Shown here piece by piece: positions 7,750 through 16,132 of a stretch of DNA of 38,835 nt. Each line of letters begins with the position of its first letter. Position 1 is the first letter of the stretch. The translations under genes and the position numbers were made by a program. A model generated the notes under the pieces. That model ran no database searches, was not told the origin of the DNA, and was given only the letters and a program-made list of their open reading frames with translations. The DNA comes from Acidobacteriota bacterium (GTDB lineage: Bacteria; Acidobacteriota; Vicinamibacteria; Vicinamibacterales; 2-12-FULL-66-21). The stretch lies in NCBI GenBank assembly GCA_013813355.1, contig JACCRT010000038.1:1-38835 (forward strand), given 5' to 3'.

Positions 7750-9539
7750 CGGCGCCAGGGTCCTTCGGCGGGATTGGCCGGGGCCGCGCTGGCCGGCGGC
7801 TCCAGCGGCAGGCGCACCGAGAACGTCGCACCCCGGTTCGGCCCGTCGCTCGCGGCGTCGATCGTGCCGCCATGCAGGTGGACGAGGTGCCGCGCGATCG
7901 ACAAACCCAGCCCCACACCACCATGGGCGCGGGTGGTCGACGCATCGCCCTGGCGGAACGGCTCGAAAATGAACGGCAGCAGGTCGCGCCTGATGCCGAT
8001 ACCGTTGTCACGGACTTCGAGGACGACGCCGTCGCTCTCACGCCGCGCCGACATCCAGACAACGCCGCCGCCAGGCGTGAACTTGATAGCGTTCGAGAGC
8101 AGGTTCCAGACAATCTGCTCGATCCGTGCCGGATCCGCGCGGATCACGTCGAGGTCCGGCTGGCCATCCCACTCGATCCGCACCTGCCGGTCTTCGGCCA
8201 CCGGCCTGACCGAGTCGAGTGCGGCACCCAGTACAGCCGCCAGGTCGATGTCCTGCAGGTCAAGCCTCAGGTGCCCGGAGACCGCATGCGACATATCCAG
8301 CAGGTCTTCGACCAGCTTCACCTGCACCTTCGCATTCCGGTGGATCGTGCGGAGAGCGTCCCGCTGCCGTTCTGCGGGAACGTGCCCTCTCTGCAGCATG
8401 AGGGACCACCCGAGGATCGCGTTCAGCGGCGTGCGCAGTTCGTGCGAGACGACGGCGAGGAAGTCGTCCTTTGCGCGGTTCGCGGCGCGCAGGGCCTCCT
8501 CTGACTTCCGCAGTTCGCGCGTCGTGCGTTCGGCAGCCTCCCGCGCACGGATCTCCGCCCGGGTCACGGTGAACAGCAGCGCCGAGAGCACGGTGCCGCC
8601 GCAGGCAATCAGCAGGACGAACATGCTGCGGAAGGTCACCCGGCGCGGGGTGGCGTTGCGCATGACGAGCGTCCACGGGCGGCCCGCCACCGACATCTCC
8701 CGACGCACCTCGAACCGGATAGGCGTCCAGGGTTCGTGCTCGGAACGGTGGAGCAGGCTGCCCCCGGCCGGGTCACCATCATAGACTTCCAGGTGCAGCC
8801 CCCCGTCCAGCCGCGTGCCGATCACGCCAGCCAGCAGGTCGTCAGCGCGGAAGGGGCTGTAGACGAAACCCAGCAGGCGCTCGCGCCGCTCCTCCGGGGT
8901 GGCCGGTACCGAACCTGCGTTGTACGCGGGCATGTAAATCAGGAATCCGGCCTGTTCAGGCCCCTTGCCCGCGCCTTCCTGGACCAGCCGCACACGTCCC
9001 GTCGCCGAAGGCTCCCCGGTGTCCCTCGCACGCTCCATCGCCGCGCGCCTGCCCGGCTCCGAGAACATGTTGTACCCAAGCGCCGCTTCGTTGAGGGTGT
9101 CGAGCGGTTCGAGGTACACGATGGCGTGAACGGGTTGATCGCCGGGTTGCTCGGGCCAGTAGTGGAACGGGAGGCCCGCCTGCCGCGCGCGTGCGGCGAC
9201 GGCCTCGCGCTCTTCGGGACCGATGATCTGTGAAAAGCCGATCCCCTGGACACCGGGATACCGCCACGGCAGCTCCAGCCGTGCGACATAGGCCCTGAAC
9301 TCTGCCGGGCTCACATCATCGCTGCCGGCGAACAGCCCGGTTCCCCCGCGAAGCATCGCGACGTAGGCTTCGAGGCGGCCCTCGATGGCGTGCTGCACGG
9401 TCGCGGCGACGTTGGCGAACTCGAGCGCTTCCTGGCTGCGGCCCTCGCGGTGCGCATACCAGGCACCAAGCAGTGTCAAAGCCAGACCTGCCGCCAGGAT
9501 GACGCTGGGCAGGGCGGCTCGCGGAATCTTCCGGCGCAT
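7746..9539 (-). CDS. CHASE-domain sensor histidine kinase
   Basis: A 597-residue kinase. A first transmembrane helix (about 9-28) precedes a periplasmic CHASE domain (about 40-290) containing the characteristic block PWRYPGVQGIGFSQ and the later SEPGRRAAMERARDTG. A second helix lies at about 304-326. A HisKA domain (SHELRTPLNAILGW, H366) and a HATPase domain (LLSNAIKFTPGGG, DNGIGI, GVGLGLSIA) follow. CHASE domains sense small ligands such as cytokinin-like adenines; the ligand here is unknown. There is no receiver or DNA-binding domain and no adjacent regulator, so its partner lies elsewhere. The ATG at 9539 sits directly before a typical basic/hydrophobic signal anchor; the open frame upstream has no domain. 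Confidence 0.88.
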   Translation of the reverse strand: MRRKIPRAALPSVILAAGLALTLLGAWYAHREGRSQEALEFANVAATVQHAIEGRLEAYVAMLRGGTGLFAGSDDVSPAEFRAYVARLELPWRYPGVQGIGFSQIIGPEEREAVAARARQAGLPFHYWPEQPGDQPVHAIVYLEPLDTLNEAALGYNMFSEPGRRAAMERARDTGEPSATGRVRLVQEGAGKGPEQAGFLIYMPAYNAGSVPATPEERRERLLGFVYSPFRADDLLAGVIGTRLDGGLHLEVYDGDPAGGSLLHRSEHEPWTPIRFEVRREMSVAGRPWTLVMRNATPRRVTFRSMFVLLIACGGTVLSALLFTVTRAEIRAREAAERTTRELRKSEEALRAANRAKDDFLAVVSHELRTPLNAILGWSLMLQRGHVPAERQRDALRTIHRNAKVQVKLVEDLLDMSHAVSGHLRLDLQDIDLAAVLGAALDSVRPVAEDRQVRIEWDGQPDLDVIRADPARIEQIVWNLLSNAIKFTPGGGVVWMSARRESDGVVLEVRDNGIGIRRDLLPFIFEPFRQGDASTTRAHGGVGLGLSIARHLVHLHGGTIDAASDGPNRGATFSVRLPLEPPASAAPANPAEGPWRR

Positions 9540-9621
9540 GACGAAGCATCTTATCTGAGCCGAGGCGTCGGCCAACCGGGCAAGCTCTGCTATCCTCGGG
9601 AGCACAGGAGGCACCTGACGG

Positions 9622-10746
9622 ATGTGGGAGCGGCTCTTCGACGGCCCGGTACACCTCGAGGCGGCGGCGCTGGCAGTCGTGCCGACGCTTGTCGTGGCGT
9701 GGATAGTGGCACGGTTGGTCAAGCGGCTGGCGGCGGCAGGCCTTCAGGTCCTGCTGCAGGACACGCTTGCGCTGTCGAGCCCGCTGGTGCGTGCCCCCCT
9801 GCGGCTCATCAGCATGGCGGCGTTCGTGCTCACGGTCGCGGTCTTTCTCTTCCCGGCGTTCCAGATCGTCGGGCTCCGGCCGCGGACGGGCGTGGAACTC
9901 GCGCGCATCGCGGAGTGGACGTTTGCCTCCGGTCTGCGTATTGCGCTTGTCGTGCTCCTCGCCTATGCGCTCGTCCGGACGATCGCCCTGCTCGTCGCGC
10001 GCTTCCAGCACGAGGTCACGCAGGGGACGGGACTCGACGCGCTCGAACGGGCCAAGCGTGCGCGCACGCTGGGCGGCGTCATCCAGAACGCCACCACCGT
10101 GGTGATCGTCACGATTGCCGCCCTCACGGTCCTGCGCGAACTCCAGGTCGATATTGCACCCATCCTGACGGGCGCGGGCATCCTGGGCCTGGCAATCGGC
10201 TTTGGCGCGCAGACCCTCGTGCGCGACATCATCAGCGGGTTCTTCCTGATCCTCGAGGACCAGGTCCGCGTGGGCGACGTGGCCGCGATCAACGGAACCG
10301 GCGGGCTGGTGGAGGCCATCAACCTGCGCACCATCGTGCTCCGGGATGCCGAAGGGATCGTGCATGTCTTCCCCAACGGCGGCATCACGACCCTGGCGAA
10401 CCGGACCAAGGACTTCTCGTTCTACGTGATCGACCTCGGTATTTCGTATGACGAAGATCCGGATCGGGTGTCGGCCGTGCTGAGGGAGACCGCCGCCGCG
10501 CTGCAGGCCGATCCAAAGTATGGGCCGAACATCCTGGCGCCGCTCGAAATCCAGGGCGTCGACGCGTTCGCGGACTCTGCCGTCATGATGAAGATGCGGA
10601 TCAAGACGGTACCGCTCAAGCAGTGGGAAGTCGGGCGGGAGTTCCGGCGCCGAATCAAGAAGGCGTTCGACCAGCACGCGATCGAGATCCCCTTCCCGCA
10701 GCGGGTGGTTACGACCCGGCCGGCCCGGGCCGATCCGCCTCAGTAG
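9622..10746 (+). CDS. MscS-family mechanosensitive ion channel
   Basis: A 374-residue small-conductance mechanosensitive channel, releasing solutes on hypo-osmotic shock. Four or five transmembrane helices occupy residues 10-195. The pore-lining TM3 region reads [20 protein letters not shown], and the MscS hallmark [14 protein letters not shown] follows. The beta domain (about 215-280) contains [15 protein letters not shown], and an alpha/beta vestibule follows. A GGAGG at 9607-9611 lies 10 bases before the ATG. It is monocistronic; its stop overlaps the convergent deoC stop by 7 bases. Confidence 0.92.
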   Translation: MWERLFDGPVHLEAAALAVVPTLVVAWIVARLVKRLAAAGLQVLLQDTLALSSPLVRAPLRLISMAAFVLTVAVFLFPAFQIVGLRPRTGVELARIAEWTFASGLRIALVVLLAYALVRTIALLVARFQHEVTQGTGLDALERAKRARTLGGVIQNATTVVIVTIAALTVLRELQVDIAPILTGAGILGLAIGFGAQTLVRDIISGFFLILEDQVRVGDVAAINGTGGLVEAINLRTIVLRDAEGIVHVFPNGGITTLANRTKDFSFYVIDLGISYDEDPDRVSAVLRETAAALQADPKYGPNILAPLEIQGVDAFADSAVMMKMRIKTVPLKQWEVGREFRRRIKKAFDQHAIEIPFPQRVVTTRPARADPPQ

Positions 10747-11624
10747 CCGGACGTCGCGGCCGACGTGGGCTTCTGGCCCTGCGACTCCTGAACGATTTTC
10801 ACGCCAGCGCTCGCGCCGACGCGGGAAGCGCCGGCAGCGATCATCGCCTTCAGCCCCTCCAGGTCGCGCACGCCCCCGGCGGCCTTCACCCCCATGTCGG
10901 CGCCCACGACCCGGCGCATCAGTGCGACGTCAGCCGGGGTCGCCCCTCCTGAAGCAAACCCGGTAGAGGTCTTGACGAAGTCGGCGCCTGCCGCCTTCGA
11001 CAGGCTGCACGCGCTGATCTTCTCCTCGTCGGTGAGGAGGGCCGCCTCGATGATGACCTTGCTGACCACTCCGCACTGGCGGCAGGGATCGACGACGGCC
11101 TCGATGTCGCGTTCGACCGTGCGGAGATCGCCAGACTTCAGCGCCCCGACGTTGATCACCATGTCGATCTCGGTGGCCCCGTCATAGATCGCGCGCCGCG
11201 TTTCGTAGTTCTTGACGTCAGCCACGGTGGCGCCGAGAGGAAATCCGACTACCGAGCACACGCCGACGCCCGAGCCGCGCAGCAGGCGCGCCGCCAGCGA
11301 CACCCAGGCGGGGTTCACGCATACGGTCGCGAAGTGAAACTCTGCGGCCTCGCGGCACAGCTTCTCGATCTCCCCCCGCGAGGCGTCCGGCTTGAGCAGG
11401 GTGTGGTCGATCATCCCCGAGACACCGGCAGTCGCCCCGCCGGCAGCGTGCAGGCCGATGCGGGACGCTCCCGCGTCGAGCACGCCCTGCAGCCGGTCGG
11501 GGCAGCAGTCTGACGTGACCGCGTGGCAGGCACACGGCCCCGCGGGCCGCCGGGGGGCCTGCGCCGCCATCACCTCCTCGGTGATCATGTCGATAAGACG
11601 CTGGAGATCGTCGGGGTTCATCAT
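10740..11624 (-). CDS. deoC: Deoxyribose-phosphate aldolase with microcompartment-type N-terminal extension
   Basis: Cleaves 2-deoxyribose 5-phosphate to acetaldehyde and glyceraldehyde 3-phosphate. The catalytic domain (about 71-285 of 294) has the Schiff-base lysine K189 (SKVIIE), the second lysine K218 ([11 protein letters not shown]) and D154 (EIDMVINVG). About 70 extra N-terminal residues precede it. Residues 1-22 form an amphipathic helix ([17 protein letters not shown]) like the encapsulation peptides of bacterial-microcompartment cargo, followed by a Pro/Cys-rich linker. The ATG at 11624 overlaps the rpiB stop (ATGATGA) and has GGAG upstream, so the two are translationally coupled. 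Family knowledge: DeoC and RpiB are signature enzymes of sugar-phosphate-utilisation (SPU) microcompartment loci. No shell gene is in the window. Confidence 0.92.
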   Translation of the reverse strand: MMNPDDLQRLIDMITEEVMAAQAPRRPAGPCACHAVTSDCCPDRLQGVLDAGASRIGLHAAGGATAGVSGMIDHTLLKPDASRGEIEKLCREAAEFHFATVCVNPAWVSLAARLLRGSGVGVCSVVGFPLGATVADVKNYETRRAIYDGATEIDMVINVGALKSGDLRTVERDIEAVVDPCRQCGVVSKVIIEAALLTDEEKISACSLSKAAGADFVKTSTGFASGGATPADVALMRRVVGADMGVKAAGGVRDLEGLKAMIAAGASRVGASAGVKIVQESQGQKPTSAATSGY

Positions 11625-12265
11625 CGCCCGAACCGCTCCTCGAGCTGCCGAATCTTCGTGAGCCGCCGGATGTAGCGAGCCTCGCGCATGGGGGTGCCGA
11701 GCCACGTGTCCACGATTCGAATGGCCGCCTCGAAGCCCGGCAGCAGCGTCGAGCCGAGCGTCATGACGTTCGCGCCGTTATGCTCACGGGAGTAGCGCGC
11801 AATCGTTTCGTCGGCACACATCGCGGCCCGCACGCCGCGCACCTTGTTGGCGGCGATCGCTGACCCGATCCCGGCGCCGTCGATCACGATCCCGGCATCC
11901 GCTTCCCCGCGGGCGACCGACGTCGCCACGGCCCCTGCAATGTCCGGGTAATCGACCGCGTCGGTCGAGTCGGTCCCGACATCGAGCACCGCCAGGCCCC
12001 GCGATCGCAGGTGCTGCACGAGGGCCTCCTTCAGAACGATCCCGGTGTGATCGTTCCCAATCGTCACGCGGCGCACATCGGCCACTGGCGCCAGGTCCGC
12101 CGGGAGCCCAGGGTCCGCCGTTCCGGCCGGAATGACGGTAACCCGGCGCGCCGCGAGGGTGTCCTTCGCCAGCGGCGTCACGTGCCCGCCCGCGACGAGT
12201 TCGACCGTCGCCCCGACGTCGAGCGTCCGCGCATCCGCCTCGGTAATGATGTCAAACCGCTTCAT
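11621..12265 (-). CDS. rpiB: Ribose-5-phosphate isomerase B-like enzyme with EutT-like N-terminus
   Basis: A 214-residue LacAB/RpiB-family isomerase (ribose 5-phosphate to ribulose 5-phosphate). The RpiB domain is at about 66-195: [12 protein letters not shown] (69-80), DYPDIA (105-110), [14 protein letters not shown] (128-141) and [11 protein letters not shown] (161-171). The usual catalytic Cys of the CGTGxG loop is replaced by Asp129. Residues 1-48 are an extra domain ([12 protein letters not shown], then [12 protein letters not shown]) resembling the N-terminus of EutT and of RpiB proteins from microcompartment loci. It sits 22 bases after hpt and overlaps deoC by 4 bases. Together with DeoC it points to pentose-phosphate salvage from nucleosides. 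Other sugar-phosphate isomerisations are possible given the changed residue. Confidence 0.85.
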   Translation of the reverse strand: MKRFDIITEADARTLDVGATVELVAGGHVTPLAKDTLAARRVTVIPAGTADPGLPADLAPVADVRRVTIGNDHTGIVLKEALVQHLRSRGLAVLDVGTDSTDAVDYPDIAGAVATSVARGEADAGIVIDGAGIGSAIAANKVRGVRAAMCADETIARYSREHNGANVMTLGSTLLPGFEAAIRIVDTWLGTPMREARYIRRLTKIRQLEERFGR

Positions 12266-12287
12266 CGATCACCGCACCCCGCCTGAC

Positions 12288-12800
12288 CTATTCCTGCAAC
12301 ACGGCGATATACGGCAGGTTCCGGTACCGTTCCGCGTAATCTAGCCCATAACCAACGACGAAGTGGTCCTCGATCTCGAACCCGACATACTCCACCGTCA
12401 CATCCACGAGGCGTCGCGAGGGCTTGCTCAGCAGGCATGCCGTCCGCAGCGACTTCGGCGCCCTGGCGCGCAGGATGTCCTGCAAGTACGTCAGCGTCAG
12501 GCCCGTGTCGACAATGTCTTCGACGATGATGACGTCACGACCTTCGATGCCGGTGTCGAGGTCCTTCAGCAGGCGAACCTCGCCGGTTGAACGCACGGCG
12601 TTGCCGTAGCTCGACACGGCTATGAAATCCATCGTCGCGCGCGGGCCCATGGCCCGCACCAGGTCGGCCATGAAGATGAAGCCGCCCCGCAGCACACAGA
12701 CGAAATGAATGTCATCGTCGCCCGTATACGCGGCCTCCATCTCGGCTGCCATTTCAGTGATTCGCGACTGAATCTGCTCGGATGTCAGCAGCGCCCTCAT
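12288..12800 (-). CDS. hpt: Hypoxanthine (guanine) phosphoribosyltransferase
   Basis: A 170-residue purine salvage enzyme joining hypoxanthine or guanine to PRPP to give IMP or GMP. The type I PRPP-binding motif is intact at residues 90-102 (VIIVEDIVDTGLT). The N-terminal VLRGGFIFMADL (36-47) and the base-specificity region VGFEIEDHFVVGYGLDY (about 139-155) match bacterial Hpt, and length is typical. The ATG at 12800 overlaps the upstream deaminase stop by 4 bases, so the two are coupled. It is the second gene of the deaminase-hpt-rpiB-deoC operon. Confidence 0.95.
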   Translation of the reverse strand: MRALLTSEQIQSRITEMAAEMEAAYTGDDDIHFVCVLRGGFIFMADLVRAMGPRATMDFIAVSSYGNAVRSTGEVRLLKDLDTGIEGRDVIIVEDIVDTGLTLTYLQDILRARAPKSLRTACLLSKPSRRLVDVTVEYVGFEIEDHFVVGYGLDYAERYRNLPYIAVLQE

Positions 12801-14233
12801 CGAACCGCCTCCCGCACCCTGACGGCCTGCGCCAACGCGTCCGCGATGACCGAACGCTCGTCGAGCGTCAGCACTGTCCGATCCCGCATCAGCACGCGCC
12901 CGTTCACGATTGTGGTACGGACGTCGTCACCACGGGTCGTGTAGACGAGATGCGAGAGCGGGTCGTACATCGGCGTCTGCCTGGCGCTCGCCATCGACAC
13001 GACGATGATGTCGGCACGCTTGCCGGGCTCGAGCGAGCCGATCGCATCAGCCATCCCGAGCGCCCGCGCGCCCTCGATGGTGGCCATCTCGACGGCCGTC
13101 CTGGCCGGGATGACGCGCGGGTCGCGCGTGGCATGTTTGGCCAGAAAGGCCGCGATCCGCATGGCTTCGAACATGTCCAGGTTGTTGTTGCTCGCGGCGC
13201 CGTCGGTCCCCAGGCCGGTGGGGATACCGGCCGCGCGCATCTCGACAACCCTCGCGGTGCCGCTCGCCAGCTTCATGTTGCTCTCGGGATTGTGCGCGAC
13301 GCCGACGCCACGCCGGCGGAGCGTCTCGATGTCTTCGTCGGTGAGCCAGACGGCGTGCGCCGCGAGCGTTCGGGGCCCCCAGAAGCCCAGCGATTCGAGG
13401 TACTGGGTCGGCGACTGCTTGTGCCGCTCTTGCGACGTCTTGACCTCATCAGCGGTCTCAGCCAGGTGAATGAGCACCGGCACACCCTCCCGATCCGCCA
13501 GCGCCCGGACCGCCTTGAGCGTGTGCGCATCCAAGGTGTACATCGCATGGGGCGCCAGCGCCGGCACGATGAGGTCGTCGGACTTCCACTGCCGGATGAA
13601 CGCCTCGGCGCGCGCCAGCGCCTGAGCGGGCGTCCTGGCGTCAGCGACCGGGAACTGGATGATCGTCTGGCCAAGCACGCCGCGCAGTCCGGCCTCCTTC
13701 GTGGCTGTCGCGATCTCCTCCTCGAAGTAATACATGTCTGCGTAGGTCGTCGTGCCGGATTGGATCATCTCCAGCGTAGCCAGCCGCGTTCCGACGCGGA
13801 CGAACTCGGGCGACACCGTGCTGGCCTCGGCCGGGAAGATGTACTTCTCGAGCCACTCCATCAAGGCGAGGTCGTCGGCCAGCCCTCGGTACAGGACCAT
13901 CGGCGCGTGGGTGTGCGTGTTGATCAGGCCCGGCATGACTACCTGGCCCGTCGCGTCAATCTGCTCGGCCGAGGTGAAGCGCGCCGCAATCGCTTCCGGC
14001 GTGTCGATGGCGATGATGTCACGGCCGTCGATGGCGACGGCGCCCGGGTTCAGTATTCGCCCGGCCGGGTCCACGGTCACGACCGTCCCGCCGCTGACGA
14101 TGAGCGAAACCCGCCGCTGAGCCGGCTGCTCCTGATCAAGCGGCGCGAGCCCGAGGGGCTGGACCGCCATGGCACCGGCCACTCCCAGGGCGACCATGCA
14201 CATCCTGAAGATCATGAGGGCAAATCTTATCAC
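12797..14233 (-). CDS. Exported amidohydrolase, MTA/SAH (adenosine-type) deaminase family
   Basis: A 478-residue metal-dependent amidohydrolase closest to 5'-methylthioadenosine/S-adenosylhomocysteine deaminases and related nucleoside deaminases. Metal ligands are visible: HTHAPM (PGLINTHTH), HLAETADE and the Asp in GLGTDGAASNNNLDM; the composite beta domains flank the barrel. Unlike the cytosolic family norm, it begins with a hydrophobic segment (about residues 4-25, ending GAMA) that looks like a signal peptide, so it may act in the periplasm. Several alternative Met codons lie inside that segment. It is first in the operon and 4-base coupled to hpt, consistent with conversion of adenine nucleosides to hypoxanthine nucleosides. 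The exact substrate is inferred. Confidence 0.85.
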   Translation of the reverse strand: MIRFALMIFRMCMVALGVAGAMAVQPLGLAPLDQEQPAQRRVSLIVSGGTVVTVDPAGRILNPGAVAIDGRDIIAIDTPEAIAARFTSAEQIDATGQVVMPGLINTHTHAPMVLYRGLADDLALMEWLEKYIFPAEASTVSPEFVRVGTRLATLEMIQSGTTTYADMYYFEEEIATATKEAGLRGVLGQTIIQFPVADARTPAQALARAEAFIRQWKSDDLIVPALAPHAMYTLDAHTLKAVRALADREGVPVLIHLAETADEVKTSQERHKQSPTQYLESLGFWGPRTLAAHAVWLTDEDIETLRRRGVGVAHNPESNMKLASGTARVVEMRAAGIPTGLGTDGAASNNNLDMFEAMRIAAFLAKHATRDPRVIPARTAVEMATIEGARALGMADAIGSLEPGKRADIIVVSMASARQTPMYDPLSHLVYTTRGDDVRTTIVNGRVLMRDRTVLTLDERSVIADALAQAVRVREAVR

Positions 14234-14272
14234 CAGCCCTGCCTAACCATCCGCCCGTCAGCCTGCCCTCGG

Positions 14273-14328
14273 CCTTCCACCTTCAGTCTTCCCCCTTCAG
14301 CCTTCCACCTTCAGCCTTCAGCCTTGTA
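14273..14328. repeat. Eight tandem CCTTCAG-type heptamers
   Basis: Fifty-six bases resolve exactly into eight 7-base units: CCTTCCA, CCTTCAG, TCTTCCC, CCTTCAG, CCTTCCA, CCTTCAG, CCTTCAG and CCTTGTA. They fill the space between the divergent deaminase and upp genes and run into the upp -10 hexamer. Confidence 0.85.
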
Positions 14329-14332
14329 TAGT
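14327..14332 (+). promoter_or_regulatory. Candidate -10 element of upp (TATAGT)
   Basis: TATAGT lies 6 bases before the GTG start of upp. Transcription from it would begin at or within a base or two of the start codon, so the mRNA would be leaderless. The upstream -35 region is made of heptamer repeat. Confidence 0.4.
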
Positions 14333-14338
14333 GTTGCC

Positions 14339-14959
14339 GTGCCAGTGCACCTCGTCGACCACCCACTCGTCCTTGACGCCCTCGCGACGTTGCGGGAGGC
14401 CTCCACCCCGAGCGAACTCTTCCGCCGGGTGGCGGTGCGCATCAGCCTGCTGCTGGCCACGGAGGCCACGCGCGACATCCCCGTCGTGACCGGCACGCTG
14501 CGGACGCCGCTCGGGCCGGCGGGATTTCGGCGCCTCGGCGGCGAGGTCGTGGTGGTGCCGGTCTTGCGGGCGGGGCTCGGGATGCTCGACGCGGTGCTGG
14601 AGCTGATCCCGGGCGCGCGGGTGGGGCACATCGGGTTGCAGCGTGATGAACTGACGGCGGTGGCATCACAGTACTACGCCAAGCTGCCTTCGAACCTGCG
14701 CCAGAGCTACGTGCTGATGATCGACCCGATGCTGGCCACAGGCGGCAGCGCCGTGGCGGCACTGGACCTGTTGCGGGACGCCGGGGCCCACGACATCCGG
14801 ATGATCTGCATCGTTGCCGCTCCCGAGGGTATCGCGCTCGTCGAGCAGCATCATCCTGATGTCCACATCTACACGCCCGCGGTCGACGAGGGGCTCAACG
14901 ATCACAAGTTCATCGTCCCGGGGCTCGGAGACTTCGGCGATCGGCTGTACGGCACGTAG
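14339..14959 (+). CDS. upp: Uracil phosphoribosyltransferase
   Basis: Converts uracil and PRPP to UMP. About 206 residues, matching the family's usual 208. Motifs: VVPVLRAGLGMLDAV, the PRPP site VLMIDPMLATGGSA, and the C-terminal uracil-binding segment DEGLNDHKFIVPGLGDFGDRLYGT (written over two lobes in the family). There is no ATG and no ribosome-binding site. The GTG at 14339 (next in-frame GTG at 14345) fits the family N-terminus HLVDHPLV and the -10 hexamer 6 bases upstream. The frame is open far upstream through the deaminase gene, but that part is only antisense. It complements the purine/pentose salvage operon on the other strand. Confidence 0.92.
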   Translation: MPVHLVDHPLVLDALATLREASTPSELFRRVAVRISLLLATEATRDIPVVTGTLRTPLGPAGFRRLGGEVVVVPVLRAGLGMLDAVLELIPGARVGHIGLQRDELTAVASQYYAKLPSNLRQSYVLMIDPMLATGGSAVAALDLLRDAGAHDIRMICIVAAPEGIALVEQHHPDVHIYTPAVDEGLNDHKFIVPGLGDFGDRLYGT

Positions 14960-14960
14960 C

Positions 14961-14990
14961 CACGGATGCATACGGATGGACAGGGATGAG
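14961..14990. repeat. Three 10-base CACGGATGCA-type repeats
   Basis: Directly after the upp stop: CACGGATGCA, TACGGATGGA, CAGGGATGAG. The same unit occurs inverted at 17559-17595, so this is a dispersed intergenic repeat type. Confidence 0.6.
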
Positions 14991-15062
14991 CGCCGTCTCG
15001 GGGCGGACAGACGGCTCGGATCGACCGTCACACCTCGATGGCGCCATCGAACGAGAGACACC

Positions 15063-15905
15063 ATGAAGCCCTCCAACGGGATCGCACACGCGGACAGACG
15101 CGGGCAGCATCGCACGGCCGACGACAGGTGGCGCACGGCGCTCACGTGCATCGAGCCGAATACGATTCTCGTCCGCGGCTACCCGCTCGACGAGATCATG
15201 GGGCGGCTGACCTTCGGGGAGTCGATCTACCTCCTCCTCATGGGCGAAGTGCCCTCACCCGCCATCGGCAGCATGATGGAAGCGATGCTCGTCTCGTTCA
15301 TCGACCACGGCGCCACCCCTCCTTCGACGCTTGCCGCCCGGAACACGGCGACCACGGGCGCCCCTCTGCGTGCCTGTGTGGCCGCCGGCGTGCTCGGATT
15401 TGGCCGCTATCATGGCGGCGATATCGAAAGCTGTATGCAGTTTCTCGACAAGGGCCTCGACATCGTGCGGGGTGGCAGGACGTTCGTGGACGCCGCGCAG
15501 GAGCTCGTCGAGTCCTGGATTTCGGCCGGGGACACGATCCCGGGCTTCGGCCACCGGTTTCACACCCGCGATCCCCGCGCGGCCAGGCTGTTCCAGATGG
15601 CGCTCGAACTGGAGCTCGAAGGGGATCACGTCCAGATGATTCGAGCGGTCGAGATGGCCATGGGCCCTCGAAACGGCGACCCTCCCCTGCCCGTCAACAT
15701 CGACGGCGCCATCGCCGCTGTGTGCGGCGACCTGGGCATCCCGCCGGTGGCCGCCAACGCGTTGTTCATCATCTCGCGCGTGCCTGGCATTGCGGCCCAG
15801 GCTCGGGAGGAGGTCGATCGGTACCCGCCGATGCGGCAAATCGATCCGAAGGACCACGTGTACGATGGCCCCTCGAAGCGGCGCTTGCCGGAGCGCCGCA
15901 AGTAA
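15063..15905 (+). CDS. Single-domain citrate-synthase-family protein, probable citryl-CoA lyase
   Basis: A 280-residue citrate-synthase-fold protein, far shorter than citrate synthase (about 370-430). It covers the catalytic core only. Equivalents of the catalytic triad are visible: H117 in GRYHGGDIES, H164 in PGFGHRFHTRDPRA, and D214 in VNIDGAIAA. The small size and TIPGFGHRFH context match citryl-CoA lyase and related CitE-independent lyases, which split citryl-CoA to acetyl-CoA and oxaloacetate; a CoA-ester lyase of other specificity cannot be excluded. The ATG at 15063 has GAGAGAC just upstream. It stands alone between upp and the tRNA. Confidence 0.75.
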   Translation: MKPSNGIAHADRRGQHRTADDRWRTALTCIEPNTILVRGYPLDEIMGRLTFGESIYLLLMGEVPSPAIGSMMEAMLVSFIDHGATPPSTLAARNTATTGAPLRACVAAGVLGFGRYHGGDIESCMQFLDKGLDIVRGGRTFVDAAQELVESWISAGDTIPGFGHRFHTRDPRAARLFQMALELELEGDHVQMIRAVEMAMGPRNGDPPLPVNIDGAIAAVCGDLGIPPVAANALFIISRVPGIAAQAREEVDRYPPMRQIDPKDHVYDGPSKRRLPERRK

Positions 15906-15913
15906 ATTAGACT
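15885..15913 (+). promoter_or_regulatory. Candidate sigma-70-type promoter of tRNA-Val
   Basis: TTGCCG (15885-15890) and TAGACT (15908-15913) are separated by exactly 17 bases. Each matches 4 of 6 consensus positions. Transcription would start about 10 bases before the tRNA. The -35 box lies inside the end of the preceding gene. Confidence 0.4.
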
Positions 15914-15934
15914 AGGGATTCTGCCTCAGGGATT

Positions 15935-16009
15935 GGGCGCTTGGCTCAGCGGTAGAGCATCGCCTTCACACGGCGGGGGTCGCTGGTTCGATTCCAGCAG
16001 CGCCCACCA
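15935..16009 (+). tRNA. tRNA-Val, anticodon CAC
   Basis: A full cloverleaf: acceptor GGGCGCT/AGCGCCC, D arm GCTC-AGCGGTA-GAGC, anticodon arm TCGCC-TTCACAC-GGCGG with anticodon CAC, T arm GCTGG-TTCGATT-CCAGC, discriminator A, and CCA encoded in the DNA. It reads the valine codon GUG. Confidence 0.97.
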
Positions 16010-16032
16010 ATCCAACACTCACGCAACACGCG

Positions 16033-16061
16033 CACACCGCCATGGTGCTGACGGTGTGTTT
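16033..16061 (+). terminator. Weak intrinsic terminator after tRNA-Val
   Basis: CACACCG and CGGTGTG form a 7-base stem with a 12-base loop, followed by only three T residues. It lies 24 bases after the tRNA end. Confidence 0.4.
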
Positions 16062-16132
16062 GCCCCCTCGGAGGTGCAAACGGACGAGAGCCTTGCGAGC
16101 ACGCCGCAGCGGCCCATCGCCGCTCGCAGCAA

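Noticed and set aside
9316-10677. 453-codon minus-strand frame over the MscS gene
   Set aside because: Low-complexity Arg/His/Asp composition; the opposite strand encodes an intact MscS.
12782-14338. Long plus-strand open frame antisense to the deaminase, continuing into upp
   Set aside because: It lacks domains and is the shadow of the well-supported deaminase on the other strand; only the part from 14339 matches Upp.
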